Shown one piece after another: positions 56,562-64,000 of a DNA stretch of 64,000 nt. A model generated the notes under the pieces. That model was not told the DNA's origin. It saw only the letters and a list, made by a program, of their open reading frames with translations, and did no database searches. The stretch is from assembly GCF_012641405.1 (NCBI RefSeq), contig NZ_JABAII010000009.1, positions 161,789 through 225,788 on the forward strand, in the 5' to 3' direction. How positions within the stretch are numbered: the stretch's first letter is position 1; every line of letters starts with the position of its first letter. The position numbers and the translations under genes were made by a program. The stretch is from Rhizobium sp. P40RR-XXII (GTDB taxonomy: Bacteria > Pseudomonadota > Alphaproteobacteria > Rhizobiales > Rhizobiaceae).

Positions 56562-56987
56562 CTAGCGGAGCAGGATGACAGTCCCAATTAGGACGACAAG
56601 GAATGCCGGTGGCAGAAGAATGACACTCGGAAGCCAGACGCCGAAGAGTGAGTCCGCTCGCGCATGGTCTGGATGAGCGGGGTCGTAGAGGATCGCCAGC
56701 CTGGAACCGGGGGCGTATACCTGAGAGGTTGACCCGATGCCGGATGTGAAGGACGCCTCGCGGCCGTCCGTCGTGCGAAAGGTGAACTTCGGATAGTACA
56801 TGACCCCATAGCTGGTATTGCGCTCGATAGCGCCCTCGAAAATGCCCTCGGCCCGCTGTGCCTGCATAGCAAAACCCAAGCTGTGCCCGAAGGCGACAAT
56901 ACCAGGCACCAGCAGAAGCAGGCCGATGATCAACACGATATGCCCGCCCCTCCGGACGCTTACGTGATGCTGGTTGTCGTCGGGCAT
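56562..56987 (-). CDS. DUF3592 membrane protein
   Basis: A 141-residue protein with an N-terminal membrane helix (IVLIIGLLLLVPGIVAFGHS) and a C-terminal one (SVILLPPAFLVVLIGTVILL), enclosing a DUF3592-type extracytoplasmic domain with YYPKFTFRTTDGREASFTSG and LAILYDPAHPDHAR. Function unknown. GGAGGGAACCTT precedes the ATG at 56987. Confidence 0.85.
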   Translation of the reverse strand: MPDDNQHHVSVRRGGHIVLIIGLLLLVPGIVAFGHSLGFAMQAQRAEGIFEGAIERNTSYGVMYYPKFTFRTTDGREASFTSGIGSTSQVYAPGSRLAILYDPAHPDHARADSLFGVWLPSVILLPPAFLVVLIGTVILLR

Positions 56988-57204
56988 AAGGTTCCCTCCT
57001 CACAATGACCGCGAACTTATATCTGCCATATAGAGACACCAAGCGTTCCATGCTCGCCAATACCTCCCTCTCTGATAGATTCGAGCCTCACAACATTGTC
57101 CAGGGAGTGGGAAAAACTGGGGTAAGGATCTTCAGGGTCGTTGTCACGTTGTTAGTGGTTTAACGGTTGCTGTTTAGTAGAGTTCGATAAGCAAGCCGAC
57201 GAAC

Positions 57205-57730
57205 AGTTACAAGAACCACCGCTTTCTCCCGCAGATCATCGCCCATGCGGTGTGGCTGTGCTTCCGGTTTCCATTGAGCCTGCGGTTGGTCGAGGAAATG
57301 CTACTGGCGCGCGCCGTTGATCAGGACGGCCATGTTCTCGACGAGATCGTTCAGGCCCGACGCGATACCAAACCTGCCAGGCAATTGCTGGTGAGGCTGC
57401 TGAAGAAGCGGGCCTCGTCGCCCAAGCGCATCGTCACCGACAAACTGCGCTCATACGGAGCAGCAAATGGCAGGTTATGCCCCGCGTCGAACATCAATCG
57501 TACAAGGGCCTGAACAATCGCGCGGAGAATTCGCACGTTCCGCTTCGAAAACGAAAGCGGGTGATGCAGGGCCTCCGATCCGTCGGAGGCTTGCAGCGTT
57601 TCATCTCGGTCTTTTCAACAGTCAGAAATCTTTTCGTGCCGCCGCACGAGAAACGCACAGCCTCGTCACCCATATTCATCGCATCCTCGCCATGCCGCAG
57701 TGCAACGTCATCACTCGCGCAACTGCGTAA
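57205..57730 (+). mobile_element. IS6-family transposase remnant with internal deletion
   Basis: The plus-strand frame reads KNHRFLPQIIAHAVWLCFRF, PLSLRLVEEMLLAR and then joins directly to AVDQDGHVLDEIVQARRDTK, so about 50 codons between the HTH-like N-terminus and the catalytic core (including the first catalytic Asp) are deleted. Near 57475 a frameshift switches to VEHQSYKGLNNRAENSHVPL (third catalytic region) and RFISVFSTVRNLFVPPHE. It is inactive. The same C-terminal block survives on the minus strand at 7.84-7.97 kb. Confidence 0.85.
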
Positions 57731-57869
57731 ACTAGCCACAAGCGTCTCGTCGAGAACTACGCGAACAGCGTGACATCGCCCGCGATTACACAACTCCATC
57801 CGTTCTGCGTGGAAACCAACGCCTGATAATCCAAACGAATTTCTGAACTCCCAATTTACACTTGCCAAA

Positions 57870-57899
57870 TTATCGATAATAGGTAATTTTTATCTATAA
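57870..57899 (+). promoter_or_regulatory. Two BioR boxes in the bio promoter
   Basis: TTATCGATAA (57870-57879) and TTATCTATAA (57890-57899) are near or exact matches to the alphaproteobacterial BioR box TTATMKATAA, 20 bases apart centre to centre. TATAAT (57895-57900) overlaps the second box and could be the -10 element, so BioR would block RNA polymerase. bioB starts at 57922. Confidence 0.8.
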
Positions 57900-57921
57900 T
57901 TTTATCAGGGAGCTTATCATC

Positions 57922-58923
57922 GTGAACAAGCCGAACGCAAATCAGCCATTCTCCATCGAAAACGAAGCCAAGGCGCCGCTGATCACGACACACGAAGCAA
58001 AAACTATCTATAATTTACCGTTCAATGATCTGCTCTTCCGAGCCCAGACCATCCACCGCGCGCATTTCGACGCCAACGCTGTGCAGATGAGCCGACTTCT
58101 ATCGATCAAGACAGGCGGATGCGTCGAGGATTGCGGCTATTGCAGCCAGTCCGCCCACTATCCAACCGGCCTGAAGGCCTCGAAACTGATGGAGGTCGAA
58201 CGCGTTCTGGCCGAGGCGCGCAAGGCCAAGGATGCGGGGGCGACACGCTACTGCATGGGTGCAGCGTGGCGCAGTCCGAAGGACCGCGATATGGATACGC
58301 TCGTTGCCATGGTCGAGGGCGTGAAGGGGCTCGGCATGGAGACCTGCATGACGCTCGGCATGCTGACCGAAACCCACGCGAGCGAACTTGCGGAAGCCGG
58401 CCTCGACTACTACAACCACAACATCGACACGTCAGAACGCTTCTATTCGGAAATCATCACGACTCGAAGCTTCGAAGATCGGCTCGATACGCTGGAAACC
58501 GTACGCATGGCCGGCATCAAGGTCTGTGCTGGCGGAATACTCGGCATGGGCGAGACTGTCGATGATCGGATCTCGATGCTGCTGACGCTGGCCAACCTGC
58601 CCGTGCCGCCCGAAAGCGTGCCGATCAACCAGCTCATCCCCATTCCCGGTTCGAAGCTTGCGGACGCTGAACCTGTCGATCCGATCGATTTCGTCCGCAC
58701 GATCGCACTGGCGCGCATCCTGATGCCTGCCTCGCACTTGCGCCTTTCGGCCGGACGTACCGAGATGAGCGACGAAATGCAGGCGCTTTGTTTCCTCGCG
58801 GGCGCCAACTCCATCTTCGTCGGCGACACGCTGCTGACGACGGACAATCCCGGCGAGGATCACGATACGGCGCTATTCCGCCGCCTCGGCCTTTCTCCCA
58901 TGCCGCTGGAGCGGGCGGTGTGA
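57922..58923 (+). CDS. bioB: Biotin synthase
   Basis: A 333-residue radical-SAM enzyme inserting sulfur into dethiobiotin. The SAM-cluster cysteines are Cys67, Cys71 and Cys74 in GGCVEDCGYCSQSAHY, and NHNIDTSERFY, NQLIPIPGS and LRLSAGRTEM are conserved. The start is GTG at 57922 with AGGGAG about 9 bases upstream. It is the first gene of the operon, under two BioR boxes, and its stop overlaps the bioF start (GTGA). Confidence 0.97.
   Translation: MNKPNANQPFSIENEAKAPLITTHEAKTIYNLPFNDLLFRAQTIHRAHFDANAVQMSRLLSIKTGGCVEDCGYCSQSAHYPTGLKASKLMEVERVLAEARKAKDAGATRYCMGAAWRSPKDRDMDTLVAMVEGVKGLGMETCMTLGMLTETHASELAEAGLDYYNHNIDTSERFYSEIITTRSFEDRLDTLETVRMAGIKVCAGGILGMGETVDDRISMLLTLANLPVPPESVPINQLIPIPGSKLADAEPVDPIDFVRTIALARILMPASHLRLSAGRTEMSDEMQALCFLAGANSIFVGDTLLTTDNPGEDHDTALFRRLGLSPMPLERAV
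58004..58013 (+). promoter_or_regulatory. BioR-like box inside bioB
   Basis: CTATCTATAA differs from TTATCTATAA at one base and lies within codons 28-31 of bioB, 105 bases after the second promoter box. It may be chance or an auxiliary binding site allowing looping or a roadblock. Confidence 0.3.
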
Positions 58924-60062
58924 CGACGATGCTTTCGGATTATGCCGCCACGCTGGAAGGATTGCGGCGCAAGGCGCGGCTGCGCAGCCTTGTACCGCAG
59001 CATGGCATCGACTTTACCTCCAACGATTTTCTCGCTCTTGCGGGCGCACCACGCCTCAAAGCCGCGATCATGGCTGCAATGGAAAGCGGCGTTCTGGCGG
59101 GGGCGGGCGGCTCGCGCCTGCTGCGCGGCAACCATCCCGAACATGAAGCGCTGGAAGCCGAAGCCGCCATATTTTTCGGCGCGGAACGCGTGCTGTATTT
59201 TGGCAGCGGCTATGCCGCCAATTCGGCGCTTTTCTCGACCTTGCCGCGGCGCCAAGATCTGATCGTCCACGACGCGCTCATCCATGCGAGCGCGCGCGAG
59301 GGGATTGCAGCCAGCAAGGCGGCGGCCGTCAGCGTCGGCCACAACGACGCGAACGCCTTCGACGAGGCGATCCGAAACTGGCGCGGCAACGGCGGCCGGG
59401 GCCGGCCCTGGATTGCGGTCGAAAGCCTCTATTCCATGGACGGCGACAGAGCGCCGCTTGCCGCCCTTGCCGACATGGCCGACCATCACCAGGGTTTTCT
59501 GGTGGTCGACGAAGCCCATGCCACGGGTGTTTTCGGCGCGGGCGGCAGAGGGCTGACCGCGGTGCTGGAGGGCCGGGACAATGTGCTTGCCCTTCATACG
59601 TGCGGCAAAGCGCTGGGCGTTTGCGGAGCCTTGCTTGCGGTCCCCCGTTTGCTTGGCGATTATCTGGTTAACCGCGCCCGTGCCTTCATCTATTCCACTG
59701 CGCCCTCGCCTCTCATGGCCGCTGGCGTACGCGAGGCCTTGCGCATGGTCGATGACGAGCCTGAGCGCCGCGATGCCCTGGAACGTCTGGTCGCCTTTGT
59801 CGGCGACGGATTGAAGAGCCGGTTGGGCATGGAGCCAAGCGGATCGCAGATCCAGCCGGTCGTCATCGGCGACAATGCGCGCGCGGTCCGAATTGCCGAA
59901 ACTCTTCAGGCGGAAGGGTTCGACATCCGCGCGATCCGTCCGCCGACCGTGCCGGAAGGCACAGCACGCCTGCGGCTGTCGATCACGCTCAACGTTATTC
60001 CGCAGCAGGTTGCGAGCATGCTGGATTGCCTCAGTGCCGCCATGGAGGACCACAGGAGATGA
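58920..60062 (+). CDS. bioF: 8-Amino-7-oxononanoate synthase
   Basis: A 380-residue PLP enzyme (fold type I) that joins pimeloyl thioester and alanine. GAGGSRLLRGNHPEHEALE, VDEAHATGVFGAGGRG and the PLP lysine Lys230 in HTCGKALGVCGA are conserved. The GTG at 58920 has GGAG 8 bases upstream and overlaps the bioB stop; the ATG at 58929 is possible but its spacing is worse. It ends with an ATGA overlap with bioD. Confidence 0.95.
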   Translation: MTTMLSDYAATLEGLRRKARLRSLVPQHGIDFTSNDFLALAGAPRLKAAIMAAMESGVLAGAGGSRLLRGNHPEHEALEAEAAIFFGAERVLYFGSGYAANSALFSTLPRRQDLIVHDALIHASAREGIAASKAAAVSVGHNDANAFDEAIRNWRGNGGRGRPWIAVESLYSMDGDRAPLAALADMADHHQGFLVVDEAHATGVFGAGGRGLTAVLEGRDNVLALHTCGKALGVCGALLAVPRLLGDYLVNRARAFIYSTAPSPLMAAGVREALRMVDDEPERRDALERLVAFVGDGLKSRLGMEPSGSQIQPVVIGDNARAVRIAETLQAEGFDIRAIRPPTVPEGTARLRLSITLNVIPQQVASMLDCLSAAMEDHRR

Positions 60063-60697
60063 CCGCCCGTTTCGTGATAACCGGTACGGATACAGGCATC
60101 GGCAAGACGGTGTTTGCCGCGGCGCTGGCCGGCGCGCTCAATGCGCGATACTGGAAACCTGTACAATCCGGACTGGAAGGGGAAACAGACAGCCGCACCG
60201 TCGCCCGCCTGAGCGGGCTGCCCGCCGACCGTGTGCTGCCGGAAGCCTATCGCCTTTCCGCCCCGGTCTCACCGCATCTTTCGGCACGTCTCGATGGAGT
60301 GGAGATCGACCCGGCCAGACTTGGGCTGCCGGCCGGCACCGGTCCGCTGGTCATCGAGGGGGCCGGCGGCCTCATGGTCCCGCTTACGAAAAACACCGTC
60401 TTTGCCGACGTCTTCACCCGGTGGCGCATTCCCGTCATTCTCTGCGCCCGAACGTCGCTCGGCACCATCAATCACACGCTGTTGTCCATTGAGGCGCTGC
60501 GCAGCCGTAATATTCCTTTCCATGGCGTTGCATTCATCGGCGCGGAAAATGCCGACACCGAGGCGACCATCGCCGCCATCGGCCAAGCGGAGGTGTTGGG
60601 CCGGCTGCCGCTGTTGGAAAACCTGACGAATGAGACCCTGCGTCGCGCTTTCCACGAAAATTTCGACATCGTCGCCCTGACGGAGGGACGCCCATGA
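60059..60697 (+). CDS. bioD: Dethiobiotin synthetase
   Basis: A 212-residue ATP-dependent carboxylase closing the ureido ring. The P-loop GTDTGIGKTVFAA is at the N-terminus, with KPVQSGLEGETDS and EGAGGLMVPLT as substrate and Mg sites. ATG 60059 overlaps the bioF stop; GGAGG is 10 bases upstream. It ends in ATGA overlap with bioA. Confidence 0.95.
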   Translation: MTARFVITGTDTGIGKTVFAAALAGALNARYWKPVQSGLEGETDSRTVARLSGLPADRVLPEAYRLSAPVSPHLSARLDGVEIDPARLGLPAGTGPLVIEGAGGLMVPLTKNTVFADVFTRWRIPVILCARTSLGTINHTLLSIEALRSRNIPFHGVAFIGAENADTEATIAAIGQAEVLGRLPLLENLTNETLRRAFHENFDIVALTEGRP

Positions 60698-61965
60698 CCC
60701 TCACCCCTGTCTGGCATCCCTTCACACAACATGCCCTCGAAGCGCCGATGAAGCGCATCGTCGCGACCGAGGGCGCATATCTGTTCGACGAGGACGGCAA
60801 TCGCGTCCTCGATGCAATCTCGTCATGGTGGGTGATCACCCACGGCCATCGCCATCCCGGCATCATGGCGGCAATCTGCGAGGCGACGGAGGCGTATGAC
60901 CAAATCATTTTCGCCGAATATACCCATGAACCGGCGGAAATCCTCGCCGAACGTCTGCTCGCCTTCGCGCCCTCCGAACTGAAATATGTCTTTTATTCGG
61001 ATAGCGGATCGACGGCCGTCGAGGTGGCGATCAAGATGGCGCTCGGCACGTTCCACAATCGCGGCGTCGCGCGTGACCGGCTTGTCGTCATGGAACACGG
61101 CTATCATGGCGACACGATCGGCACCATGTCGGCGGGAGAACGTGGCGTGTTCAATGCGCCCTTCGAGCCGCTGCTCTTCGGCGTCGACCGCCTACCCTTC
61201 CCCGACCCCGGCCGAGAGCAGGAAACGCTCGATGCATTCGAAACGATCTGCCGCAAAGGAACGGTCGCCGCCATTCTGGTCGAACCGCTGGTGCTTGGCG
61301 CCGGCGGCATGAAGTTTTATGGCAGCGCCGTGCTTTCCGCGCTCAAGGAAATCGCCAGTCGATTTGGCTGCCTGTTCATCGCCGATGAGGTCATGACCGG
61401 CTGGGGTCGCACCGGCACACGCTTTGCCTGCGAACAGGCAGGCGTCACCCCGGATATCCTCTGCACATCGAAGGGTCTGACTGGAGGCGCCCTGCCCCTG
61501 GCAGCAACCCTTTGCACGACGGAGATTTTCGAGGCGCATCTATCTTTCGACCGGCGCAAGACCTTTTTTCATTCGAGTTCCTACACCGCCAACGCAATCG
61601 CCTGCGCGGCGGCCGTCGCCAATCTGCAGATCTGGCAGGACGAACCGGTGGACGTGCGGATTGCCGCGCTTGCAGCCCAGCACAACCAGCATCTCCAACG
61701 CTTCCAGAACGACACCAGGTTCGCAAACGTCAGGCAGTGCGGGACGATCGCTGCCCTCGATCTTGCGGTACCCTCCGGCGGCTATCTGGCTGACGTGGGG
61801 CCGCGCATGCGCCAGCTGTTTCGCGAACGCGGGCTGCTTGTGCGCCCCCTTGGGAATGTCGTCTACCTGATGCCGCCCTATTGCACCAGCGCCGCAGATA
61901 TCGCGGCCGCTTATGATGCGATCGACGACGTCGCATCGATCGTCCTCAAGGAGACCGCATCTTGA
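60694..61965 (+). CDS. bioA: Adenosylmethionine-8-amino-7-oxononanoate aminotransferase
   Basis: A 423-residue class III aminotransferase, which uses SAM as amino donor. WHPFTQH at the start, SSWWVITHGHRHP, YSDSGSTAVEVAIKMAL, IADEVMTGWGRTG and the PLP lysine Lys260 in CTSKGLTGGALPL identify it. It overlaps bioD by 4 bases and bioZ by 4 bases. Confidence 0.96.
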   Translation: MTLTPVWHPFTQHALEAPMKRIVATEGAYLFDEDGNRVLDAISSWWVITHGHRHPGIMAAICEATEAYDQIIFAEYTHEPAEILAERLLAFAPSELKYVFYSDSGSTAVEVAIKMALGTFHNRGVARDRLVVMEHGYHGDTIGTMSAGERGVFNAPFEPLLFGVDRLPFPDPGREQETLDAFETICRKGTVAAILVEPLVLGAGGMKFYGSAVLSALKEIASRFGCLFIADEVMTGWGRTGTRFACEQAGVTPDILCTSKGLTGGALPLAATLCTTEIFEAHLSFDRRKTFFHSSSYTANAIACAAAVANLQIWQDEPVDVRIAALAAQHNQHLQRFQNDTRFANVRQCGTIAALDLAVPSGGYLADVGPRMRQLFRERGLLVRPLGNVVYLMPPYCTSAADIAAAYDAIDDVASIVLKETAS

Positions 61966-62948
61966 CGCCTATCTCCTCCCGCCTTGCCGGATTCGGTCAC
62001 GCGGTTCCGTCCCGCATCGTCCAAAACGCGGAAATCGAAAGCCGGCTCGGCCTCGAGGCCGGTTGGATCGAAAGGCGTACCGGCATCCGATCCCGCCATT
62101 GGGCCAGCAAGGGAGATACGTTAAGCGACCTTGCGGCAGAGGCTGGCAAAATGGCCCTCAACGATGCCGGGATTGCGCCGGGCGAGATCGCCATGACCCT
62201 GCTTGCCACTTCGACGCCGGATCATCTCTTACCACCTTCGGCGCCGCTTCTGGCGCACAAGCTCGGTTTGCAAAATTCAGGAGCCATCGACCTTGCAGGC
62301 GCCTGTTCGGGCTTCCTCTACGCACTGACGCTGGCGGATAGTTTCGTGCGCGCGCATGGACGGGCTGTGCTCGTCGTGGCGGCCAATATTCTCAGCCGCC
62401 GGATCAACCCGGCAGAACGCGCCAGTGCCGTTCTGTTTGCCGACGGCGCCGGCGCAGTCGTGCTTGCCCCTTGCCGAAACGGGCAAAGCGGCCTCAAATC
62501 AGCAGCCCTTGCTTCGGATGGAAGCGGCTATGATCTGATTGCGATCCCGTCCGGCGGCAGCAACAAGCCTTTTTCTCCCGAAACCGCGGCAGACCAAGTG
62601 CTGATGACGATGCGCGATGGGCGCGAGGTTTTCTCACGAGCCGTCGATCTGATGACGCAAACCTCGCGCCAGGCGATGATTGAGGCAAACGTAGAAATCT
62701 CCGCTATCGACCGCTTCATTCCGCATCAGGCCAATCTCCGCCTTTGCGACGCAGTTCGCCACCGTCTCGAATTGGAGGAAAGCAAGCTTGTCAGCACGAT
62801 CGCCGAATTCGGCAACTCTTCGGCGGCGACCATTCCGCTTTCCCTTTCCGTCGAAAATCATCACAAACCGTTCAAGCTAGGAGAACGCCTCCTCATGACC
62901 GCGGCCGGCGCGGGTTTGGCGGGCGGTGCCGTCATCTTTGCGGCATGA
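61962..62948 (+). CDS. bioZ: BioZ: FabH-like ketoacyl synthase for biotin precursor
   Basis: A 328-residue beta-ketoacyl-ACP synthase III homologue. The catalytic Cys115 in DLAGACSGFLYAL, His in FIPHQANLR and Asn in FGNSSAATIPLS form the usual triad. In alphaproteobacterial bio operons this protein (BioZ) makes a pimeloyl-ACP-type precursor from glutaryl thioester, replacing BioC/BioH. The start is TTG at 61962, overlapping the bioA stop; an unusual start codon, but frame and overlap support it. Confidence 0.92.
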   Translation: MTPISSRLAGFGHAVPSRIVQNAEIESRLGLEAGWIERRTGIRSRHWASKGDTLSDLAAEAGKMALNDAGIAPGEIAMTLLATSTPDHLLPPSAPLLAHKLGLQNSGAIDLAGACSGFLYALTLADSFVRAHGRAVLVVAANILSRRINPAERASAVLFADGAGAVVLAPCRNGQSGLKSAALASDGSGYDLIAIPSGGSNKPFSPETAADQVLMTMRDGREVFSRAVDLMTQTSRQAMIEANVEISAIDRFIPHQANLRLCDAVRHRLELEESKLVSTIAEFGNSSAATIPLSLSVENHHKPFKLGERLLMTAAGAGLAGGAVIFAA

Positions 62949-63061
62949 GGCGACGCGGTAGAACAATTACAATCGACGAAGGATATGGAGAATCAACAAG
63001 GAGGCAAGTAAGCTTAGATATCGAGTCGCTGCACATCCGTTTTAAAGCCGATGATAATCCA

Positions 63062-63697
63062 ATGAGCGTTGCAAAAGATGATCCTATCGCTGTACGGATA
63101 AGCCGGACGCTCGCCGATCGCATTATCTCGGGAGAGATAGACGCCGGTGCCAAGCTTCGGCAGGACCATATTGCCGAGGAATCCGGCACCAGCCATGTAC
63201 CGGTGCGTGAGGCCTTCCGTCGCCTCGAATCCCAAGGATTGGTGATCAGTCAGCCCCGCAAGGGCGTGCGCGTGGCCGGCTTCAGCTTCGAAGAAGTTCG
63301 CGAAGTTGCTGAAATGCGCGCCGCTCTCGAGGTGCTGGCGCTCCGCAACGCCGCACCTCACATGACAACGGCTATTCTGGACCAGGCCGAAGCGGCAGTC
63401 TATGCGGGCGACCGCGCGGTTGACGTGTCGGCGTGGGAGGAGGCGAACCGGGCATTCCATCGCATCATTCTGTCTTCCTGCAACATGCCTCGCTTGCTGA
63501 AAACAATCGACGACCTGCACGCTGCAAGCGCACGCTTCCTGTTTTTGGGTTGGCGGACCGAATGGGAGGCACCCACCGACCGCGATCATCGCGCAATCCT
63601 TGCGGCGTTGCGTGGCGGAAACATTGAAGTCGCCACAACGGTCTTATCGCGGCATGTGCAATGGGTGGGGCAAAGCCCCCGCCATATCCAGAACTAA
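63062..63697 (+). CDS. bioR: GntR-family biotin repressor BioR
   Basis: A 211-residue GntR/FadR-type regulator. The winged HTH covers AVRISRTLADRIISGEIDAG, LRQDHIAEESGTSHVPVREA and RLESQGLVISQPRKG, and an FCD effector domain with AEMRAALEVLALR and NRAFHRIILSS follows. It lies 113 bases after bioZ on the same strand and is the probable reader of the BioR boxes before bioB. ATG 63062 is the first convincing start, though its ribosome site is weak. No BioR box was seen directly before bioR. Confidence 0.9.
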   Translation: MSVAKDDPIAVRISRTLADRIISGEIDAGAKLRQDHIAEESGTSHVPVREAFRRLESQGLVISQPRKGVRVAGFSFEEVREVAEMRAALEVLALRNAAPHMTTAILDQAEAAVYAGDRAVDVSAWEEANRAFHRIILSSCNMPRLLKTIDDLHAASARFLFLGWRTEWEAPTDRDHRAILAALRGGNIEVATTVLSRHVQWVGQSPRHIQN

Positions 63698-63897
63698 TAT
63701 TGGCCTAGCCAGATCGCCGAATCCCTCATCTTTTGGCGCGCGTTCCTCGCCGCTCCAGCTGTTTAGCGCGTGCGCTCCTCCGCCAAAGCCGAAAGCAATT
63801 CAGAAATTTTTACTTTCCGTGACTTGGCATAGCGCAAAATCTGAGGAGAACCTAACAGCACCCGCCCGATGCTCTTGAGATCCCATCAGGGGTGAGT
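63698..63897. other. Intergenic stretch after bioR
   Basis: About 200 bases with no recognisable gene or clear terminator. It leads into the structured leader of the last gene. Confidence 0.4.
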
Positions 63898-63948
63898 AGC
63901 GGCCTGCACGGTGGCAGAGTGAGGTCGCTAGAAAACTCTCTGGAGGCC
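63898..63948 (+). promoter_or_regulatory. Possible pseudoknotted leader adjacent to ribosome site
   Basis: AGCGGCC (63898-63904) can pair with GGTCGCT (63923-63929), while AGAGT (63916-63920) inside its loop can pair with ACTCT (63935-63939) beyond it, an H-type pseudoknot with an A-rich linker. GGCCT (63901-63905) could instead pair with AGGCC (63944-63948), part of the ribosome-site region TGGAGGCC. This arrangement is riboswitch-like; no known class was confirmed, though the GTCGCTAGAAAA stretch recalls SAM-II elements. Confidence 0.3.
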
Positions 63949-63952
63949 AACC

Positions 63953-64000
63953 ATGCCGATGACAGCAGATCAATCTCAAGCGCAGACCACTACTCTCGTC
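63953..64000 (+). CDS. Start of a gene cut by the window edge
   Basis: ATG at 63953 has TGGAGG 6 bases upstream and opens a frame of 16 codons (MPMTADQSQAQTTTLV) that runs off the window. Too short for identification; the leader in front may be regulatory. Confidence 0.55.
   Translation, partial: MPMTADQSQAQTTTLV

Overview
The window reads as a high-GC alphaproteobacterial chromosome or megaplasmid segment, most likely from a rhizobial lineage (Rhizobium/Agrobacterium/Sinorhizobium type). This rests on a bioBFDAZ operon with a GntR-type BioR regulator and BioR boxes, FixK/FNR-type palindromes, EcfG-like GGAAC-N16-(C/G)GTT promoters, dense ATGA-overlapping operons, and much accessory and degenerate DNA. 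No rRNA, tRNA or CRISPR array was seen.

Left part (1-24 kb) is catabolic. At 1-7.5 kb lie an ABC permease, an FAD oxidoreductase, a family III CoA-transferase, an enoyl-CoA hydratase, a LysR regulator and an amidohydrolase on the plus strand. They face a 7Fe ferredoxin and a DapA-family lyase on the minus strand, and together look like a CoA-dependent degradation route for an unidentified, probably N-containing substrate. At 7.8-9.8 kb is a scrap zone: an IS6-type transposase tail, a frameshifted DUF72 gene and an alginate-export remnant. At 10-24 kb a MalT-like regulator is divergent from an oligopeptide-type ABC transporter that is co-directional with two HyuA/DUF917 pairs in opposite internal order, a solute-binding protein and an isoaspartyl peptidase. 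This is probably an uptake and ring-opening pathway for a cyclic amide or hydantoin-like compound.

Middle part (24-44 kb) is transport, hypoxia and copper. It holds a three-gene HlyD/RbbA/ABC-2 exporter, a broken Clp-N gene, acetate kinase, phosphoketolase, an Mg-type P-ATPase, a broken alcohol dehydrogenase, and a minus-strand copper operon (DUF2946-like protein, multicopper oxidase, DUF2933, isoprenylcysteine-methyltransferase-like protein, CopA ATPase, EF-hand protein). FNR/FixK-type palindromes stand before the Clp-N gene, the P-ATPase and the copper operon, so the block looks like one oxygen-responsive island.

Right part (44-57.8 kb) is a patchwork of small secreted or membrane proteins, a decayed group II intron inserted beside a terminator hairpin, IS5 and IS6 fragments, and genes with general-stress-type promoters (small membrane proteins, low-affinity iron permease family, DUF1328), plus a GH13 enzyme. 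At 57.9-63.7 kb comes the complete biotin operon bioB-F-D-A-Z with two BioR boxes in its promoter, followed by bioR. The window ends in the first codons of another gene whose leader could fold into a pseudoknot next to the ribosome binding site.
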